Assembly: GCF_003626645.1 (NCBI RefSeq)
Contig: NZ_RBAM01000001.1
Coordinates: 806,001-870,000 of the forward strand
Direction of reading: 5' to 3'
DNA from: Streptomyces klenkii
GTDB lineage: Bacteria > Actinomycetota > Actinomycetes > Streptomycetales > Streptomycetaceae
Length of the DNA: 64,000 bases
The notes under the pieces: generated by a model
The model's database searches: none
Seen by the model: the letters and a program-made list of their open reading frames with translations, nothing else
What the model was told of the DNA's origin: nothing
Shown: one piece after another, positions 51,414-59,221 of the stretch
Numbering within the stretch: the first letter of the stretch is position 1
Layout: each line of letters begins with the position of its first letter
Made by a program: the position numbers and the translations under genes

Positions 51414-52376
51414 ATGAAAATCGGCGAGTTGGCCAGATGCGCCGGAGTGACGATCAAAGCGGTCCGCTACTACGAATCGCTGGGACTGGTCACCCCGCGC
51501 CGCCTGGCCAACGGATACAGGGACTACACCGAAGAAGACGTACGTCTGGTGCGCGAGATCAGGACTCTGAGCAACCTCGGCATCCCGGTCGAGAGCACGC
51601 GGCCGTTCCTGGCCTGCCTGGCGACCGGACGGCAGCATGCCGACGACTGCCCGGAGTCGCTGGTCGGCTATCGCGAGGCCATTGACGAACTGACCGAACG
51701 GATCGAGGCCCTGACCACCCGCCGTGCGGCCCTTGTGCGCCACCTGAAACAGGCTGCTCATCGCAACAGCAGCATCCCTTTGCCCGACAACGGAGAACAC
51801 CCCACCATGAGCGACTTGTATCGGCTGCCTGAGAATCTGCCCGTTCCGGAAGACGACGGCGCAGCCCGCCATCTCCCCGGCCTGAAGCTGCCCCGGATCA
51901 CACTCTCCAGTACCTCGGGCGAGACGGTCGGCCTCGATACGCTGGGCACGGGCCGCACGGTGATCTACCTCTATCCGCTCACCGGCCGCCCGGACACCGA
52001 TCTCCCGCACCACTGGGACTCCATCCCCGGAGCACGGGGCTGCACTGCGGAAACCTGCGATTTCCGCGACCATCACCAAGAGCTCCTCGCAGCCGGAGCA
52101 CAGGGGGTCTTCGGCCTGTCCAGCCAGGACAGCGGTTATCAGCGCGAGGTCGTCGAGCGGCTCCGTCTGCCGTTCGCCATGCTCTCCGATCCCCGGCTGA
52201 GCCTGGCCGCGGCACTCGACCTGCCCACTTTCGAATTCGCCGGGCTGACGCTGTTCAAGCGGCTCACCCTCGTCATCCGCGATCAGGCAATCGAGCACGC
52301 CTTCTACCCGGTCTTCCCTCCCGACGCGCATGCCCAGCAGGTGTTGGAGTGGCTCCGCAGCAACCCTGTGACGTAA
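51414..52376 (+). CDS. MerR regulator fused to a peroxiredoxin (BCP-like) domain
   Basis: A 320-residue fusion. Residues 1-70 are a MerR winged helix (MKIGELARCAGVTIKAVRYYESLGLVTP, GYRDYTEEDVRLVREI); to about 120 is the dimer helix with CLATGRQHADDCPESL. After a linker, residues 150-318 are a thiol peroxidase of the BCP/AhpC-TSA type: VIYLYPLTGRPDTDLP, the C-x4-C site in ARGCTAETCDFRDHH, VFGLSSQDSGYQREV and FAMLSDP. It may sense peroxide or thiol state directly and activate its own promoter. ATG 51414 has GGAG nine bases upstream; ATG 51405 and GTG 51399 are in frame. Confidence 0.92.
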   Translation: MKIGELARCAGVTIKAVRYYESLGLVTPRRLANGYRDYTEEDVRLVREIRTLSNLGIPVESTRPFLACLATGRQHADDCPESLVGYREAIDELTERIEALTTRRAALVRHLKQAAHRNSSIPLPDNGEHPTMSDLYRLPENLPVPEDDGAARHLPGLKLPRITLSSTSGETVGLDTLGTGRTVIYLYPLTGRPDTDLPHHWDSIPGARGCTAETCDFRDHHQELLAAGAQGVFGLSSQDSGYQREVVERLRLPFAMLSDPRLSLAAALDLPTFEFAGLTLFKRLTLVIRDQAIEHAFYPVFPPDAHAQQVLEWLRSNPVT

Positions 52377-52491
52377 CTCCAGCACGAGGCCGTAGGCACG
52401 TTGAACACGTACTCGTCCGCCTGCCGAAGCAGCCTCAGTCCCTGGGCGCGTTCGTGCCTGCTAGATCATCGGCGATCGCGCTGGTTCCGGC

Positions 52492-52511
52492 GGGGCGGGG
52501 CGGGGGAGGGG
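52492..52511 (+). promoter_or_regulatory. G-quadruplex-forming motif
   Basis: Four G-runs (4, 4, 5 and 4 Gs) with single-base loops C, C and A, in the non-coding gap between the MerR-Prx gene and the convergent hypothetical gene. Confidence 0.65.
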
Positions 52512-52663
52512 CGGTCGGCAGCGGAGGCGGTCGATGCGACGCCCATGAGCATGCCGCTGCCGACAGTGAGAGGGAGGAGGTGCGGCGTAGGTCGGTAGGA
52601 CGAGGCCATGAAGCCGATCATGCAGCCGGGAAGCGGGGAGGGCGCCACTCCCCATCCCTGTGT

Positions 52664-53215
52664 TCAGGACAGTCCGTCGGCTGAATCTGGTGTCTCTCGC
52701 AGGGCACGTCCCCGCAGTTCCTGTGAGAGGTCGATGAGTTCGCCGGCGTAGAGGGTGACGGTGCGGCTGCGGAATTCTTCGGGTGTCTGTTCCACCACGA
52801 CGTCGTCGCCGATTTGGCCAGTGATGACGCCTGAGGGAGTCTCCGCTTTGGCTTCGTCGTCCCGGTCTGTGGTGTCGAGGGAGTGCGCGAGTGCGCTGCT
52901 GACCGCGGACCGGGCTGACTTGGCGACGCTGAGGTCGTCGAGAGCGAGGGCGATGTAGGCGGCGATCAGCGTGCCGGATGCGTCGACGACGCGGATTGCC
53001 TTCGGTATGGCGTTTCCGTCGCGTGCGGTGAGCGTGGCGATACCGTCGTCAGCGCCGGTCAGGGAGAGAACCGCCCGTGACGCCCGTGGGCCGGGGATCC
53101 GGTTGTCCGGCTCCTTGCCGGCGAGGCGTTCTGCTTCCCGGCGACCTTCGGCGGCTCCTGTGTCCTTCCGCAGCTCGGCTTCCGCCTCTGCAGTTTTCCA
53201 CTTTTTTACGGCCAT
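52664..53215 (-). CDS. Hypothetical cytoplasmic protein
   Basis: A 183-residue protein without signal peptide or membrane helix. It has a charged helical start (MAVKKWKTAEAEAELRKDTGAAEGRREAERL) and a mixed body (GIATLTARDGNAIPKAIRVVDASGTLIAAYIALALDD), ending in a short acidic tail. I do not recognise a family. A GGAGGGG ribosome site precedes the ATG at 53215. A pair of 11-bp arms (53283-53293 and 53343-53353) lies upstream of it. Confidence 0.7.
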   Translation of the reverse strand: MAVKKWKTAEAEAELRKDTGAAEGRREAERLAGKEPDNRIPGPRASRAVLSLTGADDGIATLTARDGNAIPKAIRVVDASGTLIAAYIALALDDLSVAKSARSAVSSALAHSLDTTDRDDEAKAETPSGVITGQIGDDVVVEQTPEEFRSRTVTLYAGELIDLSQELRGRALRETPDSADGLS

Positions 53216-53282
53216 GGCGGCCCCTCCCTGCTCGTTTCTCCGTGTGCCCATCCGCCTACCCGGGCATGGGCCAGCGATGCGG

Positions 53283-53353
53283 AGAGGCTCCCCGGCGCCG
53301 CGGAACCCGCCGCTTCGGAGGCACGGCAACGGGCCGTCAAACGGGGAGCCTCT
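53283..53353. repeat. Long-range inverted repeat in a gene gap
   Basis: AGAGGCTCCCC at 53283-53293 and its perfect complement at 53343-53353, 49 bp apart, between the hypothetical gene and the P450 gene. Could be a terminator for the P450 transcript (minus strand) or a remnant. Confidence 0.55.
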
Positions 53354-53419
53354 GCAGGACGAGCCAACCGCAGCCGTAGCGGGCGACCGTACGCGCCCTC
53401 ACCCGTCACCGGCTCGCGG

Positions 53420-54610
53420 TTACACGTCCCAGGTGACCGGGAGGCTCTTCACTCCGTAGACGTCCGCGGTCTCCGGGCGCAGGCCGACTTCTTCGGCCGG
53501 TACGGCCAGGCGCAGCGTGGGGAAGCGGTTGATCAGTGCGGAGAGGGCGATCCGCATTTCGGTGCGGGCCAGTTGCTGGCCCAGGCACAGGTGGATGCCG
53601 TGGCCGAAAGCCAGGTGCCCGCCGTCCTGCCGGTGCAGGTCGAGCGCGTGGGGATCGGTGAAGCGCTCGGGGTCACGGTTGGCGGTGTTGAACGACAGGA
53701 CGACCGTCGTGCCGGCCTCGATCGTCTGGCCGCCCACCTCGACGTCCACCAGCGCCGTCCTCATGAACGTCTTGGCGACGCTCAGATACCGCAGCAGTTC
53801 CTCCACGGCCTGGTCGATGAGCGTGGGGTCGGCGCGCAGTGCGGCCAGTTGCGCCGGGTTCTGCAGCAGCGCGAAGGTGCCGAGGGACAGCATGTTCGCG
53901 GTGGTGTCGAACCCGGCCGCCAGCAGGATCAGGCTGATCCCCTGCAACTCCTCATCGGTCAGGTCGCTGTCGGTGAGTTCGCTGAGCACGTCGTCGGTGG
54001 GGTTTACGCGCTTGGCGGCCACCAGCTGTGCGAGGTAGTTCCGGGTCGCGGTGTAGGCCGCTATCAGGTCCTCATCGCTCGTCTCTCCGCTCATGAACTT
54101 GTCGATCTGTTCCTGGAAGGAGTCCCGGTCCTCATACGGCACCCCCAGCAGCTCACAGATGATGATGGTGGGGATGGGCTTGGCGAACGAGGTCACCAGA
54201 TCCGTCGTCGGCCCGGCCTTCTCCATGGCGTCAAGGCAGTCGGTAGTGATCTGCTCGATGCGTTCGGTGAGCAGTCGCATCCGTCGTGCGGTGAACTTGC
54301 CCACCAACGGCTTGCGGTAGCGCCCGTGCTGTGGTTCGTCCATGAGGAGGAACTCGCCGGGCGGCGCCGGAGGGAGCTCGAAGTCGACCACGTTCATGAG
54401 CTCTTTGCGCGAGCTGAACCGAGTGTCAGCAAGGACCGACCTCACCAGGTCGTACCCGGTGATCAGCCAGCCGGGCTTTCCGCCGACGTGGGTGTAGCGG
54501 CTGATGGGGCCGTGCCGGCGGGCGTCGATCAGCTCTGCCGGCGGGTCGAAGGGGCAGCCGGGCTGACGCTCCGTCGGCAGTGTCGTGACGGCGTGAAGGG
54601 ATTCGCTCAT
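53420..54610 (-). CDS. Cytochrome P450
   Basis: A 396-residue P450: I-helix AGFDTTANM (about 232), ExxR at Glu271-Arg274 (VEELLRYL), and the heme-binding loop FGHGIHLCLGQQLAR with Cys342. Size and motifs are those of soluble bacterial CYP107/CYP105-type monooxygenases acting in drug or natural-product metabolism. No ferredoxin gene is adjacent, so electrons come from elsewhere. The ATG at 54610 has GAGGA 7 nt upstream and is preferred over ATG 54616. Confidence 0.94.
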   Translation of the reverse strand: MSESLHAVTTLPTERQPGCPFDPPAELIDARRHGPISRYTHVGGKPGWLITGYDLVRSVLADTRFSSRKELMNVVDFELPPAPPGEFLLMDEPQHGRYRKPLVGKFTARRMRLLTERIEQITTDCLDAMEKAGPTTDLVTSFAKPIPTIIICELLGVPYEDRDSFQEQIDKFMSGETSDEDLIAAYTATRNYLAQLVAAKRVNPTDDVLSELTDSDLTDEELQGISLILLAAGFDTTANMLSLGTFALLQNPAQLAALRADPTLIDQAVEELLRYLSVAKTFMRTALVDVEVGGQTIEAGTTVVLSFNTANRDPERFTDPHALDLHRQDGGHLAFGHGIHLCLGQQLARTEMRIALSALINRFPTLRLAVPAEEVGLRPETADVYGVKSLPVTWDV

Positions 54611-54660
54611 GACCATTCCTCATCTCGCGACAGTACGTGTTTGGCGTATCGCGAAAGCTA

Positions 54661-54763
54661 CGTTGCATTTATGGTTACGTCAATCACTCAACTGGCGCTC
54701 GCCCCGGTGGATGGCGGTAAATTGATGCAATGAGGTGGAGGTTGAATGCAACGATGCGTTGCA
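54661..54763. promoter_or_regulatory. Repeated TTGCA/TGCAA sites upstream of P450
   Basis: CGTTGCAT (54661), TGATGCAATG (54723) and the inverted pair TGCAACG-ATG-CGTTGCA (54747-54763) lie between the P450 gene and the divergent dead HTH gene. Candidate operator cluster for a regulator of the P450, perhaps the one that has decayed. Confidence 0.45.
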
Positions 54764-54824
54764 ATGGATGGCGGACGAAGGCAACGCTGACGGCGCGGCA
54801 CGCCGGGAAGACTGTTGGCCCCGC

Positions 54825-54975
54825 AGGACCGCCAGCCGTCCTGGCCGGACTCACCAACGGGCTTTCCTGCGCCGAGAGCGCCCGGCGATTCGAGCGGCCG
54901 CCCTCGACGATCAGCCGGTAGGCCGGGTGCAACGGCGCCCCCAGCACCTATCCCGGCAGATATTGGCCGAAGCAG
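54825..54975 (+). pseudogene. Dead helix-turn-helix regulator with in-frame stop
   Basis: The plus strand reads AVLAGLTNGLSCAESARRFERPPSTISR, then TAG, then AGCNGAPSTYPGRY. This is the N-terminal HTH of a streptomycete GbsR/MarR-like regulator (ADGLxYAEIARRLGRPTSTISRE...RNGGPxGYRA), with the Glu codon changed to a stop. No recognisable winged-helix domain follows, so only the start survives. It is divergent from the P450 gene, where a regulator would be expected. Confidence 0.6.
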
Positions 54976-55163
54976 GAACGACGGTCCAGAGGGCGCGGTG
55001 CCGCCCGTCGGGCCCTGGTCGACACCCGCACCAGGAGACGCCGCGCCGCTCCCGGCCACCGCATCACGCGTCAAGCTGTCGCCATGCCTCGCCCCCGCGC
55101 GATGCCGGGCCGCCTGGACATCTCGCGTGGGGGTAGGGCGGGTTGCGGCGGTATGGCTTTGGT

Positions 55164-56285
55164 TCAGGCGGTGAGTGCTTCGTACGTGGCTTGGAGGAGT
55201 GTGTGGCTGCGTGGGTCGGTGAGGCCCTTGTTGGTCATCTGGTTCATGACGTAAGCGAAGGTCATGCGTGTGTCGAGGTCGTTGACAACGAGTGATCCGC
55301 CCCGTCCGCCCCAGTAGCACGTGTGGGGGTTCGTCGTGCTGATCGGCGAGTCGTCGGCGTGGAGGGCGTAGCCGGTGCCGAAGCGTAGGGGGATGCCGAG
55401 CACGAGGTCGGTGCCGTGGGACTGTTCGTCGAAGACCATGCGGCAGGTGGTTTCGGAAAGAAGGCGTGTCGAGGGGGTCGGGCTTGCGGAGGTGAGTACG
55501 GATTGGATTGCGGCGACGGATCGTGCGTTTCCGTAGCCTGCTGCGGCGGGGATTTCGGCGCGGCGCCACTGGGTGCTCCAGGTGTCCTGGGTGGTGACGT
55601 AGGCGCCGACCGGGATGGTCACCCATGGGTTGGGCGCGGGTGCGGGGTCGGGTGCGGGGATGCCGTTGGAGACGCGGTGATCGTGTTCGGCTGCGAGGCC
55701 GATGTGGAAATCGGCGCCCAGCGGGCCGGCGATCTGTTCGGCGAAGAAGGTGCCGATCGGCTGCCTGCAGATGCGGCGGACGACTTCGCCGATCAGGAAG
55801 CCGTGGGTGAAGCGGTGGTAGCCGGACCTTGTGCCGGGTTCCCAGTGGGGCGCCTGCCGGGCCAGGAGAGTGGTGGCTTTCTCCCAGTCGCACAGGTCGT
55901 CCAGGGTCATGGGCCGGTCCCAGTCGGGGAGGCCGGCGGTGTGGCTGAGCAGGTGCCGGATCTCGACGCGGTCTTTTCCTGCGGTGCCGAATTCGGGCCA
56001 GTACTTCGCCACGGGCGCGGACAGGTCGAGTTCGCCGCGGTCGGCCAGGACGAGGGCGCATAACGCGGTCATTGTCTTCGTGGTGGACCATACGTTGGTG
56101 ATGGTGTCGCGCTGCCACGGCCGAGTCCGGGCCTGATCGGCGTGTCCTCCCCACAGGTCGACGACGGGTTCGCCGTCGAGGAAGACCGCCACCGAGGCGC
56201 CGACGTCCGCACCACTGCGCAGAGAGTCGGCGAACGCCTCCCGTACCGCGCTGAACTGATCGCTGCAGCTGCCGTGAATCTCCAT
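55164..56285 (-). CDS. Beta-lactamase-family serine hydrolase (EstB-like)
   Basis: A 373-residue class C beta-lactamase-fold esterase. Ser67-T-T-Lys70 (VWSTTKT) is the SxxK pair, SGYHRFTHG carries the second-motif Tyr, and CYWGGRGGSLVVND stands in for the third motif (HTG replaced by a WGG-type). No signal peptide is seen. Such enzymes hydrolyse esters or peptides in the cytoplasm. ATG 56285 is used; a TTG at 56309 extends it by 8 residues. Confidence 0.9.
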   Translation of the reverse strand: MEIHGSCSDQFSAVREAFADSLRSGADVGASVAVFLDGEPVVDLWGGHADQARTRPWQRDTITNVWSTTKTMTALCALVLADRGELDLSAPVAKYWPEFGTAGKDRVEIRHLLSHTAGLPDWDRPMTLDDLCDWEKATTLLARQAPHWEPGTRSGYHRFTHGFLIGEVVRRICRQPIGTFFAEQIAGPLGADFHIGLAAEHDHRVSNGIPAPDPAPAPNPWVTIPVGAYVTTQDTWSTQWRRAEIPAAAGYGNARSVAAIQSVLTSASPTPSTRLLSETTCRMVFDEQSHGTDLVLGIPLRFGTGYALHADDSPISTTNPHTCYWGGRGGSLVVNDLDTRMTFAYVMNQMTNKGLTDPRSHTLLQATYEALTA

Positions 56286-56305
56286 GCTGGACAGATTCTC
56301 CGATC

Positions 56306-56686
56306 TCAATGTGACGTTGTGGGGCGGCCGGGGGAGTCGGGGAGCTCAAGAGCGACTGCCACACCGGGCCAGGCCCGGATGAGCTGGTCCCGCAGATCGA
56401 TGACCACCTGGTCGTCCTGCGTGGTCTGCCGTTGCCGTTGCTGTTGCCGTTCGGCGGACGCCGGGCACTCCCGGCTGCTCTCGTGACGGAAGTGCGGCGC
56501 CTGCTTGGCATCCGGCTTGATGGCGCGGAGGATCAGGTCCTGGAAGCAGACCCGGCACATGTAACGGCCGCGCAGGATGCCGGAGGAGTCGTAGTGGCTG
56601 CGGGCGAGGCGGATGCCCAGGCCGGCCTCATCGCCCGGTATTTCGATCACCTGCTTGGTCTTGCGGTTCCATGCCGTGTCACCCAT
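56306..56686 (-). CDS. Truncated CoiA-like (competence nuclease-like) protein
   Basis: A 126-residue product: MGDTAWNRKTKQVIEIPG, HYDSSGILRGRYMCRVCFQ with a zinc-type CRVC, then KQAPHFRHESSRECPAS, where the second Cys and a His cluster (HFRH) complete a CoiA-like zinc region, and DDQVVIDLRDQLIRAWPGVAVAL. Known relatives are much longer and continue into a nuclease domain; here the frame stops soon after. It is probably a 3'-truncated gene. It sits against an IS5 fragment. Confidence 0.55.
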   Translation of the reverse strand: MGDTAWNRKTKQVIEIPGDEAGLGIRLARSHYDSSGILRGRYMCRVCFQDLILRAIKPDAKQAPHFRHESSRECPASAERQQQRQRQTTQDDQVVIDLRDQLIRAWPGVAVALELPDSPGRPTTSH

Positions 56687-56744
56687 GCATGTGATCATGC
56701 CGGTACGCCGGGTATCCGACAGGGCTTTCCAAGTGCCCAGTGAA

Positions 56745-56937
56745 TCCGCAACCACAGGAATCGCAGGTCCAGCGCTGGCTGGCCGCCGATGTTCGACCCG
56801 GAGGACTACAAGGCCCGGCACGCGGTCGAGTGCGGCATCAACCGCCTCAAGGGGCATCGAGCCGTAGCCACCAGGTACGACAACCTTTGTAGTCCGCTAC
56901 GAGGCTACCGCCCCCGCTGCCGCCATCAACGAGTGGT
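56745..56937 (+). pseudogene. 3' fragment of an IS5-family transposase
   Basis: [20 protein letters not shown] then [11 protein letters not shown], followed in another frame by [15 protein letters not shown], is the C-terminus of streptomycete IS5-type transposases. One inserted base near 56888-56891 shifts the frame. The N-terminal two-thirds is absent and no inverted repeats are seen. It runs into the end of the GNAT gene. Confidence 0.75.
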
Positions 56938-57468
56938 CGTGGCGTACTGGTCCGACGACAACTCGAACACCCGGACTCGCCGACCGCCGGTGGGATTGAC
57001 GGTCTCACGGACCGGATGCATCCCCAGTTTGGTCGTGATCCGTTCGGAGGCGTCGTTGCCGACTTGAGTGATGCTGACGATCCGCTCCAGCCTTCGCTCT
57101 TCGAACCCGAACCGTACGGCGGCCGCGGCGGCCTCGGTGGCCAAGCCCTGCCCCCAGTGGGAACGTCCCAGCCGCCAGCCGACCTCAACCGCCGGCAGTA
57201 CCTCCGGCAGGAAACCGGGTACTGAAAGGCCGGTGAACCCGGCCAGCTCGCCAGTGGACCGGATCTGCACGGCGAACAGGCCGAAGCCCTGTGACTCCCA
57301 CTCGCTCTCCCATGCCTGGATCCCGCCGCGAGTCTGCTGTTCGTCACGGACGCTGCCGTCACGGATCCACCGCATGACCTCGGGGTCGGCATTGATGGCA
57401 GCCATGGGCGCAACGTCTTCCTCGCGCCAGCGACGCAGGATCAATCGGGGAGTCTCAAGCGTGACCAT
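56926..57468 (-). CDS. GNAT N-acetyltransferase (RimJ/RimL type)
   Basis: A 180-residue acetyltransferase: [35 protein letters not shown] is the RimL/RimJ N-terminal block, [30 protein letters not shown] is the acetyl-CoA-binding motif (Q/RxxGxG/A), and [16 protein letters not shown] is the usual C-terminal region. Substrate unknown (amine or protein N-terminus). It is flanked by an IS5 fragment on the left and an IS701-like fragment on the right. ATG 57468 begins the family consensus; ATG 57486 is in frame. Confidence 0.9.
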   Translation of the reverse strand: MVTLETPRLILRRWREEDVAPMAAINADPEVMRWIRDGSVRDEQQTRGGIQAWESEWESQGFGLFAVQIRSTGELAGFTGLSVPGFLPEVLPAVEVGWRLGRSHWGQGLATEAAAAAVRFGFEERRLERIVSITQVGNDASERITTKLGMHPVRETVNPTGGRRVRVFELSSDQYATTTR

Positions 57469-57559
57469 CCAATCATTCTGGATCACAAAATTGGCACTCC
57501 GTCATCATCAACATGTGCTCCGGCCAAGGAACACACATGTCCAGCACAAGGCCGCGAGG

Positions 57560-57779
57560 ATGAGTCTGCTGCTGCATCGCGATGCCGGGCGAGAGTCATT
57601 GGCGGAACTGTCATGCTTCCGGGGTGAGTTCTACGCCATGTCTCGCTGCGCGTGCGGACGCGTTGTTCGAGCTGGCTGATGCCGTTCTGTGCGGCGACGG
57701 TCCGGTGAAGTCGTTGGCCGAGTTGTCGCTGGTGGGTGAACACCGCCGAGGCCACGGCGGGCTCAGCGTGCGGGTTTAG
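57560..57779 (+). pseudogene. 5' fragment of an IS701-like transposase
   Basis: From ATG 57560 with GAGG upstream the frame reads MSLLLHRDAG then LAELSCFRGEFYA. After one inserted base (57638) it continues CLAARADALFELADAVLCGD, GPVKSLAELSLVGEHRRGHGGLS and stops. This is the N-terminus of the common streptomycete IS701-type transposase. The rest is missing, and the end overlaps the next gene's stop. Confidence 0.75.
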
Positions 57780-58216
57780 GGGGCGGTTCCTCCGGGCGGA
57801 GATGCCGCTGTGTCTGCCCTGGAGGAACGGTCGCCCGCGAGTGCGCCCAGCAGGAACCCGGCGTATCCGGCCAGCAAGAGCAGCAGGATGCGTCCGCTGC
57901 CGCCCTCGTCGGTCCGTGGGTAGAGTCCGTCGGCGGCCAGGACGAGGGCGACGTCGAGGAGTTGCCCGATGATCACGACGGCGATGCCGAGACGGGTCCC
58001 GCGTCCGGCCGGGAGCAGCCGGCCGGCCAGGGCGCCGATGCCTGTGAAGGCGGTCGCGACCGCCGCTGCAGCCGGTGCGGTCGGAGTGTCCGCGAGGGTG
58101 GGCGCCAGGGCTATGACCCCCGCCGAGGCGGCCACCCAGATGATGAAAGCCCCTGTTGTCTCAGGCCACACGTGCACGAGCTCAGGCCACACGCGCACGA
58201 GCCGTCGTTTTTCCAT
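57776..58216 (-). CDS. Small membrane protein, possible TetR-controlled gene
   Basis: A 146-residue protein with about four membrane helices (TTGAFIIWVAASAGVIAL, APAAAAVATAFTGIGALAG, LGIAVVIIGQLLDVALVLAA, ILLLLLAGYAGFLLGAL). The N-terminus has a duplicated VWPE segment encoded by a 21-bp tandem repeat (58160-58200). I do not recognise a family. It is divergent from a TetR gene with a 36-bp perfect palindrome between them. Confidence 0.72.
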   Translation of the reverse strand: MEKRRLVRVWPELVHVWPETTGAFIIWVAASAGVIALAPTLADTPTAPAAAAVATAFTGIGALAGRLLPAGRGTRLGIAVVIIGQLLDVALVLAADGLYPRTDEGGSGRILLLLLAGYAGFLLGALAGDRSSRADTAASPPGGTAP

Positions 58217-58241
58217 CGAGCTGCACCGCCGTTCACCTAGG

Positions 58242-58277
58242 ATGTAGCGTATGTAGCGATCGCTACATACGCTACAT
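58242..58277. promoter_or_regulatory. Perfect 36-bp palindrome, TetR operator
   Basis: Each half contains two copies of ATGTAGCG-like units (ATGTAGCGT, ATGTAGCGA), so the site is both direct and inverted repeat; the centre is between 58259 and 58260. It lies between divergent starts (58216 and 58298) and should bind two TetR dimers. Confidence 0.85.
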
Positions 58278-58297
58278 GGCGCCCGAGGAGGAGGCAC

Positions 58298-58843
58298 GTG
58301 TCCCGTCGCGAAGAGTTGCTGAACGCGGCCATGCGCTACGTGGGGAAACACGGCCTCGCGACGCTCACCTTGCGACCCCTGGCCGCCGCGTTGGGCACCA
58401 GCGACCGGATGCTCGTGTACTACTTCGGCAGTCGCGAGGGGCTGGTGGTGGCCCTGCTGGACCGGGCCTTCGCGGACTTGGCCGTCGTGTGGCGGGGGCA
58501 GCAGGTTACTAAGCCATCCGATCTGGTACGCGCGCTGTGGCAGGCCCTCGCGGAACCACGGGCCCGTGTGGCCGTGCGGCTGTATCTGGAAGCGGCCTCA
58601 CTGGCCGAAGCGGATGAGCTGTGGCGCGAGCGGTTGGTGCCGGCCACGTCGTCCTACCTCCGCACTGCGGAGCAGTGGCTCGTCGGCGCCGGCATGTCTC
58701 CTGCCCTCGCCCCGGGCGCCGCCCGCCTCGCGTCCGCCGCCTTGGACGGCGTGCTGTTGCAGCTGGGTATCGACGGGGACGGGGCCGCGGCAGCGGAAAC
58801 CGTGGAGTTGCTGGCCCGCCAACTCGACCAGCTGGCCGACTGA
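58298..58843 (+). CDS. TetR-family transcriptional repressor
   Basis: A 181-residue regulator. The HTH reads REELLNAAMRYVGKHGLATLTLRPLAAALGTSDRMLVYYFGSREGLVVALL, with the TetR YYFGSREGL variant. The ligand domain is short. GTG 58298 has GAGGAGG about 4 nt upstream. It likely represses itself and the divergent membrane-protein gene through the 36-bp palindrome. Confidence 0.92.
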   Translation: MSRREELLNAAMRYVGKHGLATLTLRPLAAALGTSDRMLVYYFGSREGLVVALLDRAFADLAVVWRGQQVTKPSDLVRALWQALAEPRARVAVRLYLEAASLAEADELWRERLVPATSSYLRTAEQWLVGAGMSPALAPGAARLASAALDGVLLQLGIDGDGAAAAETVELLARQLDQLAD

Positions 58844-59221
58844 GCTCGCCCCACCCCTCGGACACCCGTGGGACGGTCAGGAGCGGGGCCGCCGGGACAC
58901 TGCTGGGCATGTGCAGCCCGCTCACTGTGACGCGGGACCGGCCGCCCGCGCATGCAGCTCCGGCGGCCACGGCATGACTCCACCGAGGAGTGAGACCCCC
59001 AATCCGCCAGTGCCGTCCGGAGGCCAGGCGCATGCCCGTCGCAGCCCCGCGGCTGCGGGCCGACGAAGCGGTCACCATGCCGTATCCCGAAGCAGTCACC
59101 ATGCCGTCCCCGTTCCTACCAGAACGCGTATAGGGCGCGACACCCTTGCGGGTGCCGCGCCCTATACGCGTCGTGCGCTATCTATTGTGTGAGATGCGCA
59201 CTGTGTGCTGCCTGAACCGGG
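58844..59221. other. Convergent gap holding one strong terminator
   Basis: About 380 bp between the TetR and transglycosylase stops. The only supported feature is the 48-bp hairpin at 59124; no gene seen. Confidence 0.55.
59124..59171. terminator. 48-bp near-perfect hairpin, bidirectional terminator
   Basis: 22-bp arms with one A-C mismatch and loop TTGC, beginning ACGCGTATAGGGCGCG. It separates the TetR gene (plus) and the transglycosylase (minus) ends. Confidence 0.85.
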
